Below, one piece after another: positions 55,681 to 64,000 of a stretch of 64,000 nucleotides of DNA; position 1 is the stretch's first letter; each line of letters opens with the position of its first letter. The stretch is taken from contig JAKOON010000039.1 in the NCBI GenBank assembly GCA_022577435.1, positions 2,438,349 through 2,502,348 of the forward strand, written 5' to 3'. Source of the DNA: Embiotoca jacksoni (Eukaryota; Chordata; Actinopteri; Embiotocidae). Position numbers and translations under genes: made by a program. Under the pieces are notes generated by a model that saw only the letters and a list, made by a program, of their open reading frames with translations, did not search any database and was not told where the DNA came from.

Positions 55681-58600
55681 CATCTGTCCTGCTTTGCCAT
55701 GCTCAGGCTTGGGCACAGCTAGCAATGGGCATGCCTTGACACGTCTGAGTTAATGGGACAAAACGGAGGCGCACAAGAGGACAAAGGACTCACAAATGAA
55801 AGAGTGTAGCCAGCAGAGAGACGCAGCGGAGGAAGGGAGATGAGTTTCATGGAAGCACGGCTGAAAAGGCCGAAGTAAGACCGCGGTTATTCTGTCATGG
55901 AAAGTAGTCCTGGATCAAGTTGGCTTGTACAGAATTTATCCGTCTTATAACACATGCGGAGGGAATACTGGCAGGAACTTCATCAGCACTAAATAAAGTG
56001 AGACGTAACAATCGTATATCAATCTCATGGACAGATAAGAATCCGAAAATATCTTTGCAGATACAACAGAAGTGGTCTCGATGGTCCGATTTGTATTTCC
56101 GTCATTTTTTTTCTCTTTCTGTATTCAGCACCTTGCCTCTTTCGACTCATTTCACCTATTCAGCTATCTTGTCATTGTATTGGCAGCCATTAGCATCACA
56201 ACCGACAACAACCCGGTGACATGAGAATATGTCAAGTGTTGACAAAGACCTCACGAGGCTTTCTCGAGATGAATAAAAGGGGTTCTCGCTGAATGTGCGT
56301 CGTGTTCGCAGACGAGTGCTTTTTGAAAGGAAATTAGTCACTTGGACTAAAAAGACCCGGTGACCGAGCTCTCACTTTTTGTGGACTTGCGTCGAGCTCG
56401 CTTTATGATATCGACTCGGACTGTTTCGGGACGTTGATGCCCTCGAGGTCAACGCGTGATCGGAAGAGTGACGGTTTGCTTCCCGATGCTATAGATCGGA
56501 GGTCGGTAGGAGTGGGCTGAGGCGGGGCCGGTGCGGGTGTGACGCGACATCACAAGTAGATACGTCTTCGGCTGTCGAACGCGCCGGCTTGTGTTGCCTT
56601 ATCAGCTCAGCGCCAAAAGGCCTCTCCGAAGCCAGCGGAGCAATGACCTCACGTCTTTCTCTCCCCCCTCCCTCCCAAAAGACTCTTCTTTTTTTTTTTT
56701 TTTTTAACATGCAAACGCTGCCTTTGTCAGCCCGTAGACACAGATCAATTCCCCGCCCCTTTCCAGCGCCCCCCACCCCACCCAAAAAAAAAAAAAAAAA
56801 AAAAACCTGGTCCTATCCAAGAAGCAGAGGGGAGCCTCAAGACAACTCATGATGGAGCCTCTTTTGATTGCAACTGCATTTACGGAGCTTGTGTTTATCT
56901 CCTTTGAGCAGGTCTGGCTCACACAAGCAAGCTCGGACAACAGATTTTTTTAAGACCTTCGAAAAGGAAAAGGTTTGAAAAAAAAACCAACAACCTGTGA
57001 AAGGTTCATTTCACTCTGTCGAGATGTTTTGTTTTTTTCCTGAGAGCTGAGAGTCATTTCTCACCTTTTTACACTCTACGAACTCTGCAAAAGAAGCCAT
57101 GTCAAGTCAATCCTGACTCCTCGTCTTTTATTCACCTCCTCCGAGTCCCGATGGAAATGATGCATGTAGCAGATGAAAACGAGAGGGAAATTTTGTGCCA
57201 TGCCAACTCCCTACCACCCCCACTCCCCCCCATCGCCCTCTCCCCCTCCTTCCTTCTCTTTTTCTTTCACCGTCTTGCATTTTCAAAGAGCTGAGAGGCC
57301 ATAGCGAAAGTGAATGAACCATGACCACAGGCAGATGCTCCCCACATCTCTCCCTCTCATCGTGCCCTTCCCACTTTACACCCTCCATTTCCCACAACTA
57401 ACTTAACACTGCTGCTCCAAAAGAGCCACGCGGTACATTTACACTGATATCTTTTTTTTTTTTTTGGAGAGGGTGTATGTGTGTGTGGGGGGGGGAGGCT
57501 TCTGAAAGTCGCTGTAGCCGATTACAAGTTAAATTGGATTTACATTCAAGATGTGCGAGGTAAAAGTTCGGCTCCTATGTTTTCTGTAATGATTAGACAC
57601 ATTTATACATCATTTTTTTACGTTATATTTCCTTTTGCATTTGTTTTTAAAAGTGTATTTAATTGTCCACTGTGCTTTGAGACAGTTTTTGTTCCAGTGC
57701 CATTTTGAGTTAATGCCATTTGTTAATTTCTCCTAATTCCCTCTGGGCACTTGAAGGCCAAATGAGCACAGATGGGACGTTTTCAGTCCTTTGGAACAGT
57801 TCATTTGACTGATTTGGATTCAAAATTATTGTTTCACACTCTACATAACACACTTTGCCTCCTCTCAAAACATAATGCGGTGAAAGTCACTGAAAACAGA
57901 TTCATTGTGAAGAAACACAGCTGCAAGTCTAACAAAGAAGTGGAACATTTTGTGGACGCCATCAAAAATAACAGAAATTGTCGCAACAGCTTATTTCTGC
58001 AAAACAAAGCACTTTAATCCTGATGTATTGTAAATGCTACCTTATTTTAATTACTTTTTCATGTGTACACTGCACCTTTAAGTTTAGTTAAACTTGGGTT
58101 TTGTTGGTCATTAAGTGCACAATGATTAATCTGAGCAAATTTATCATTACAAAAAGCATATTAAAAAAATTGTCGTGGTTAACGCAGATTAAATATTGAC
58201 ACTTTTTCATGAGATTTTGTACCTGACATAGAACAAAAAACGTTTTGACCTGACAGCGATAATAATTCTAGTAACAAAATACTTAAATACATCTCCATTC
58301 AATTTTAGGTCCAAAAAACGTTACGTAACTGGTGTTAAAAAAATAAAAGAGTACATTAAACCTCCTACAGTTTTTCATCACTATATGATGTGTTGGATTT
58401 TGACCTGCTTAAATAAATAAGAAAATACTTTTATTTACTTTAAGAGACTTGCAACTCTGTTTTTTTGTTCAATTTCTTGGGCCTGTACAGTTAAACGCAG
58501 CACGTATGGTTCTGATGCAAAGGTGGTAACGCTGCACAAGAATACCTGATATTTACACCGATGTTTATTCAGTGGAAACTAAGTCAATTTCTGACACACG

Positions 58601-60429
58601 TTGTAGTTACTTAAGTCTGATTTTCATTCTGCTGGGGGACATTTGTGCACCGTAAAACCGCAAAAATCCTTATAAATATTCAAGCTGATATCATTCAGCG
58701 TTTACCTCAACTATCAATTGAGAAATTATATTGTCGCCGAGATTCCCTGACAAGAACTTCTATTCAGTGCGTTTTGTGTCTGTGTGTGTTGACCATGACC
58801 ACGGATCTGAAAGCAGGAACGAGGCCAATCAGTGGCGAACGACGGGGCAGCGAAGCGACCCGAAATTCACTCTCCTCTCTCGATAGGCTTGTTTTCACCG
58901 CAGAGCCAACAACTCTGCCTCATCAGCCCGGCTCTGCCAACAACAATGTTTGTGTGTTTCCACTCCGAGACGCTGTTTGGAATGAGAGGCGCTACCTGAG
59001 CTGATAAAAATGTTCTCCTTTTTGGCAACCGAAGGGCTCACGTTACCCATTATTCATGAAGCGGAAGCAACGCATTTCTGATGAACTAATAACTTTTTCC
59101 ACTGCCTTAATCTCTCTGTCTGCATTTTTCTCTGCATTCATTTATTTTTGGTGTTAGGTGCGTGCTGTAGTGTGAAATAAAACAAGGGATCGAAACTGTG
59201 GTGCATCGGATTTACTCAGAAGAAAACAAATTTGTGTTTGTGGCTGCTAAATTTGGAAGAATTTATTCCGATCTTGAACTGCATTGGAACTTTTATTTTC
59301 CTGTTTAATCTTTTATTTTTTCTTATTTTAATCATCTATTTAATTTCATTTTTAATAAAGTATTTTTTATATTGTCTTGTGTTTCTTTTACGCCTGGTCT
59401 TAATGCCTTTTTAATATCTTATGTGCAGTGTAGCACTTTAAACTGAAATTAAAGTCAACATTTGGCAACAAACGTGCCTCAACTTGCAATAATTGAGTGC
59501 CAAAATTCAAACTCTTTTTCAAACCAAGCTAAAATTACAAAAAATATGCATAATTGCAAATTTGACAGGGAACGATTTTCAATAATTTGTTCCATTTGTT
59601 AAAAAAAAAAAAAAAATTGACTTCAGGTTGGATTTAAAGGTTTATATGATTATAAACTAAAAATGAATACAAATCTAGTTTTCATAAAATACAAAATGAG
59701 TCCAAGTTCGTTTTCTACTAAAACTGTAAAAAATTGTACTTAAACGTAATCATCTTACATTTGAAATCCTACAACATATTAATTTTAATAATATAATAAT
59801 TAAGCCTCCGGTTTGAAAGCACACTGGTGTGGTTTTACTAATTCACCTGCACCCACACAGCAGTGTGGAGGACATGATACGGTATAACACCCACCCCTCC
59901 CCCCCTAGTAGAAAAAAAACATGGTCAGAAATCTGTCACCAAATAATTCTGGAAATTGAAACTACTCTATTGCTGTGTGCGTGTATCGGCTTCTTCTTCT
60001 TCTTCTTTTTTTTTGTGTGTACGCCGTGTTATTGCTCGAGACAACTTCTCTGTGTGGAGATGGAGAGGAGGCTCCTTCTTCCTCTCGCTCTCCGTAAAGG
60101 ATATCCTGATAAAAGAAGGTAGAGCAGATGAGGAGGGGCGGCGGGCGCGAGGTGATACAGCGCACAGAGAAATTTCATTTCCTGCCTTGTACGGAGAAAA
60201 CAGTATCAGCTGGGAAAAACCTGGCCGAAGATGAGAGATTTCCCCTCCGAACATTGATAACCATTTGTTCATTTCCTGACAACAACAGGGAGAAAAAAAG
60301 AAAAAGAAAAAAAAAAAAAAAAATGCACGAGTCTCCTCTGAAATGGGTTGAGTTTTCCCCTCTCCTTCTCGTTTTGTTCTGCGGGAGGACGGGAGTCTAT
60401 TTGGTCGGCATCATGCGGCAGCGGTCCTA
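55681..60429. other. Unassigned non-coding DNA
   Basis: It holds T runs near 56690-56705 and 57451-57465, A22 at 56784-56805, a CpG-containing patch at 56510-56650 and G9 at 57487-57495. About 57500-59800 is AT-rich. The plus-strand frame 59232-59414 is hydrophobic only because the DNA is T-rich. No gene was recognised. Confidence 0.5.
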
Positions 60430-60640
60430 ATCACAGGATCAGTTATTATTGGAGGGAGCGTTTGCTGCATCGGCTGCATAGCTGAGAGACGAAGAAGAAG
60501 GGGTCTGCGGTCAAATTCTCCCACTTTTGTGTCGCTTAGCTTCCCTCCGCCAGGTCGGATTTGCATTTTAATGGAAGGGGCTTTTATAGACTTCTCGGTG
60601 GCGTTCGTGGCACCTAGTGGCATCATTAAGTGAACTAAGC
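60430..60640. promoter_or_regulatory. Candidate regulatory island
   Basis: Repeat-free, GC-balanced, with CAGTTATTATTGG, an octamer ATTTGCAT at 60559-60566, a TTTTATAG string and GGCATCATTAAG. It lies directly upstream of the possible first exon at 60641-61090, so a promoter-proximal role is conceivable. Confidence 0.28.
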
Positions 60641-61108
60641 CGGATTAGAGGCGATGCTGAGGTCAGATACCCGTACGGCAGAAACAGAACCGAAGCTTTC
60701 TCCTGCGGGATTAGACGGAGACCGAGACGACGACGACGGCAGCGACGACGGCGGAGCGCGGAGAGAGTGGAAGGGAGGAGGGTTTTGTAAGGACAGAGCA
60801 GAACAACTAGAGAGGGAAAGATTTAAAAAAAAAAAAAACAAGAAGAAGAAGTGAGAGCAGTGGAGAGAGAGAGGGAGTGGGAGAGAGATATAAGGGGGAA
60901 AAGGAGAGACGGGCCGCAGCGAGGTGATGAATTGCTTGTAAAGTGGCTCCTCTTCAGCTCGAGGGCCTCTAAGATCCCCGGGTTGGCTCCGGTTCCAGGT
61001 TCCCACAGTATGAAATACAACCCAAACCTGGAAATAACACTGTTTGCAAATAATTCTGGAGCGGTGACAGGGACATTCATGGCGTGTCAGGTGAGCCGTC
61101 GGTCATAG
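60641..61108 (+). other. Possible first exon with strong splice donor
   Basis: A CpG-containing stretch with a (GAC)n run (60718-60758) passes into purine-rich GAGAGAGAGGG DNA like a fish 5' untranslated region. An ATG at 61010 (A at -3) opens 32 codons starting MKYNPNLEITLF, and a strong CAG/GTGAGC donor lies after 61090. If real, the exon would end at 61090 after 27 codons. The protein is not recognised and no acceptor exon was found downstream. The sequence around the ATG could equally be conserved non-coding DNA. Confidence 0.2.
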
Positions 61109-61643
61109 AAAAGTTTCAACGGCCACTGACTCACGATTCATGTCACTCAAAAACACACATCTGAACAAATACTTGCAAAAAAAAAACAACAACTAAGTAT
61201 ATAAACTGATATAAGTCAAGATGTCCAGCTGGTAATTTTCCACCGTGCGGCTCTTAAAATCCCCACAAATTCTCTCTGTTTGACTCGAAGTCAAATATCT
61301 TAATTCTCTGACGTCCACCGACTAAAACGCTGAAATTCAACGACCTATAATGAACAGAAAACAGGCTGCCGTTGTGCTGAGCAGACGCGAAACAGACATT
61401 TCCGTGAAAAGCACGCTGACCAAAAACACGTGTAAATACTGGCTGCAGAGGCACATCATTTATCGAACAATAACAGTAATTAGCTCGCAACCTAATAAGC
61501 TACATTTTCAATTCCTGTCAGTGGCCACTAACGCTACCAAACACACACACACACTGACTTTAACTAGCTGACTGAAAGCACTACATACATGGAAAATGTT
61601 ACATTTTGATGAATGGCAACTAAAATGTAAACATGCAAACAAA
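61109..61643. other. Unassigned non-coding DNA
   Basis: Ordinary mixed sequence with a short AC run near 61541-61553. Nothing was recognised. Confidence 0.55.
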
Positions 61644-61683
61644 ATTCCCTGATATTCCCTGATATTCCCTGATATTCCCTGAT
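61644..61683. repeat. 10-bp tandem repeat, four perfect copies
   Basis: ATTCCCTGAT is repeated four times head to tail without change. It is a perfect short minisatellite, unlike the dinucleotide arrays of the rest of the window. Confidence 0.97.
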
Positions 61684-63144
61684 GATCCGTGGGAACCTTG
61701 TAAAGACCCTTCATACCCTGTGCAAATCTGAGCTGTACCGCACCAAGTTTAGAGCACCAAAGAAAAGAAAATGGAGCCTATTGAATCAGGACTTCGGGAT
61801 CAGGAATCACAAGTCAACTTTGAAATTCATCTGCATGAAACGAGACGAATCGCACAAGCAGCACGCAAACTGCACGCAGTCCTCGCTTATTTTTTTTGTC
61901 GTCTGAAAACACCAGCAGACTTGTAGTGCACGTTTACCAGATTAAAATCCAACTTTTTCCTTTGATAACACTTTGATTAACCAGCCACTCAATGCACACT
62001 TTTAAATGCCTCTAACTTGATGCTATACGTAAATAGAAATAAAAAATAAAAGATTTTATTCAACTAATAGTGTGACGTGCATTGAACCTGCAAGGTCATC
62101 GTTACTGCACAGCGTTTATGGGGCCTGAAGTTTGTAGTTAAACATCTTTAATTCCAGGAAATCCTCCCAATCATTCACCTTCATTGTCCACCAGCAGAAA
62201 AACACACCAAATCTGAAAACTCTCTCTCAACTGTTCTGCTGTCTTGTTTTCCAATTAACCTTTCCGGGGTCCAACCTTTGCATGGATCAATGGCCACGGC
62301 GATAAACATCTGCGGAGCACCTATAACCGACTGGAAAAGTGGCTTTGTAAATGCTATGTAAATATTAACTAATGGGTGTTTGCCGTCAGTCCACAGGTCT
62401 GATGCGTGCCAGGTGCAGATATGAAGGGGAAGTTGCTGAACCGTTCAAAAGTGGCGTGAACGTGAGGCGGGCTAGATCGAAGGTGACCCGCCGCGCACAG
62501 GAATGAGTCGACGGATCCAAGTTTGCGTCGCCTCATGTTGGTATTTAAACACCGCGTCAACTCGGGGCACCGGAGAGGGAGCCGTAATCAAAGAAGCCGC
62601 GCAAACTGGAGACAAAGTCAGAGCAAGAACAGCTGCTACAGCAAATTAAGCAAAATTCAATTAGTCGTAAAGTTGTATTCTTCTAACGAGCTCAAAAATC
62701 CAAAAGAATAAAGGAAATGCAGATACATCCACCCCGAGGCGAACTTCTCTACTTCCTGCTTTCAAAACGTGACAGAAAACTAGTTCGTGTTCTAAAAAAC
62801 CAAAAACAACCTTTTTAATCACTTTATAATTCTGCCTTGACTGAATAAATGAACCATCTGCATCCGTCTCTCCAAAGCATCTTTGTAGTCCTCCTTGAAC
62901 GCGTCTACATCTGCCAGCTACCACGGATGTATCAGGTGTACATGTACATGTGGGAGAAAGTGGAGTTTGCCAAAAGCACCAGGATGTTCTACTACATCCG
63001 CTCGTACTCTGCAGTCCGCAGGCCAGCATCCCTGCTCCGTCTGTTTTTACCCACAATCCCCTGCACGGCGGACGACACGTCACATCGACTGAGCCGCCGA
63101 GAGAGTTGGTGGCGCTGGAGCTCCGCCCACAAACGGAAGAACAG
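61684..63144. other. Unassigned non-coding DNA
   Basis: A plus-strand frame at 61682-61906 and frames on both strands at 62661-63238 show no recognised domain. The 62661-63197 minus frame is partly open because of the GAA array. About 62280-62400 is repeat-free with GTAAATATTAACTAATGG and could be regulatory. A 12-bp palindrome TGTACATGTACA lies at 62937-62948. Confidence 0.45.
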
Positions 63145-63188
63145 GAAGAAGAAGAAGAAGAAGAAGAAGAAGAAGAAGAAGAAGAAGA
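63145..63188. repeat. (GAA)14 trinucleotide repeat
   Basis: Perfect GAA triplets over 44 bases. A pure purine strand of this kind can form triplex DNA, as known for long GAA arrays. Confidence 0.97.
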
Positions 63189-63275
63189 GGCATTCAAAGG
63201 AAGCGCACTCGTTCCAAATCACACCCTTTTTCTTTTGACCTCAAATCTTCAGATGATGTACGGATATGACCAAGA

Positions 63276-63288
63276 GGGTCAAAGGTCA
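63276..63288 (+). promoter_or_regulatory. Nuclear-receptor DR1 element
   Basis: GGGTCAAAGGTCA is a DR1 (GGGTCA-A-AGGTCA). It runs on into AGGTGCA, and the second half overlaps a TCAAGGTGC string near the ERR/SF1 type. Binding is inferred. Confidence 0.42.
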
Positions 63289-63967
63289 AGGTGCATCCTA
63301 CCAAACAGCCACAGGTGAACTACCATCACAGCACTTCCCCTGACTTGCAGGTCTGCTGCGCGTGGCTACTTACGGGCAGCTAGCTGCTGTTTTAAAGGGG
63401 TTTACCACAGTAAAAGGATCCATCCCTACAAATCTGTGACTTATTGAAATAAAGCAGGCGGAAACGTGTTAACTCGCGGTGTCCTCGCTGATTTAACGAC
63501 TCTCGACCACATGGGGGATTTCTTGTCGAGCCGCTGTATGGCAGCAAATACCCAATTAAGCTTAGAAAACAGACACAAACTCAATGTGATGTATCATGTT
63601 GCCCCTTTTTTTTTTTTTTCTGAAGGACAGCTGGAGAGCTCGGATGAAAAAGGAAAATACACGGCCTCCCTGGTGCTCGGCGGAACGGGAGGGGTCACTT
63701 TGGGTCACCAACGCGTGAAAAACACCAGGAACGTCGGGAGGAAAAAAAAACTGCTTTTGTAGGAGATTGAAAAAAAAAAAAAAAAAAAACTACGCCTGCA
63801 CACAAAACATGTCGATGTTATTTGTGCGTGTACAAAAGTGTGTGTGTTGTTCATGAGCCTAACACGGCGTGCTGTGCAGAGATGAGCGGCCCGTCACTCA
63901 GCAGGCATCAGGCCGTGGAGGTCACACCCCAACAGTTGCGGGAAGAAGAGATTACGCCTGTGTGTGC

Positions 63968-63970
<3 letters not shown>
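63289..63970. other. Unassigned non-coding DNA
   Basis: It holds T runs near 63607-63619 and A20 at 63770-63789. No gene was recognised. Confidence 0.55.

Positions 63971-64000
<30 letters not shown>
63971..64000. repeat. (GT)n microsatellite cut by the window end
   Basis: Fifteen GT units reach the last base, so the true length is not visible. Confidence 0.97.

Noticed and set aside
56127..56135. REST-like TTCAGCACC
   Set aside because: The second half-site (GGACAGCGCC) is absent.
59232..59414. Hydrophobic 60-codon frame resembling a membrane protein
   Set aside because: The DNA is T-rich, which gives Phe, Leu and Ile codons automatically.
62661..63238. Overlapping long frames on both strands (178 and 129 codons)
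   Set aside because: The ends are poly-Ser or poly-Lys from the GAA array; the remaining part matches nothing I recognise and there is no reason to prefer one strand.
1..64000. CRISPR arrays, operons, phage or plasmid modules
   Set aside because: No spaced direct repeats of suitable length, no ribosome-binding-site-led gene clusters, and the repeat content is typical of a fish nuclear genome.

Overview
The window looks like non-coding euchromatin from a ray-finned (teleost) fish. Three things suggest this: about 30 (CA)n/(TG)n arrays of 28-92 bp, roughly one per 2 kb; degenerate copies of repeats that I recall as typical of percomorph fish; and no operon-like or prokaryotic gene structure. 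I could not support a single complete protein-coding gene, tRNA, rRNA, miRNA or CRISPR array. The longest open frames are open mainly because they run through CA, GAA or CT repeats, which contain no stop codons. The taxon and locus are inferred; no alignment was run.

Layout. Roughly 1-6.9 kb holds repeat relics (SINE-like, palindrome-bearing and 'TTAGCTTAGC'-type pieces) and simple repeats. From 6.9 to 22 kb there is unassigned DNA with a fossil LINE fragment near 20.3 kb, a HOX/PBX/MEIS-like composite site near 20.9 kb, and several homeodomain-rich islands. From 22.6 to 35.5 kb there are dense CA/TG arrays, often in inverted pairs, with a 194-bp fold-back element at 25.86-26.05 kb, a teleost interspersed repeat at 29.4-29.8 kb and one good CTCF-like core at 30.77 kb. 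From 36.6 to 37.4 kb there is a short frame that looks like a signal peptide, followed directly by a tRNA-derived SINE-like relic. From 38.5 to 48.3 kb poly-G/C tracts are concentrated, including a 37-base G run, and this interval also contains the strongest AT-core-rich blocks that look like conserved regulatory DNA. From 48 to 64 kb there are further candidate regulatory islands, a nested palindrome built on an RFX X-box, a possible first exon ending in a strong splice donor at 61,090, a (GAA)n array and a nuclear-receptor DR1 site.

How it may work together. The picture fits a gene desert or a very long intron next to a developmental regulator: candidate enhancer islands rich in homeodomain cores, scattered RFX-like and DR1-like sites and a CTCF-like site, separated by microsatellites and old repeats. 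This is inference. Whether the islands are conserved is the decisive question, and it needs multi-species alignment. I found no clear evidence for a new biological system. The most unusual direct observations are the set of poly-G/C tracts, the inverted CA/TG arrays, the fold-back element, four DR1 sites and the nested RFX palindrome.
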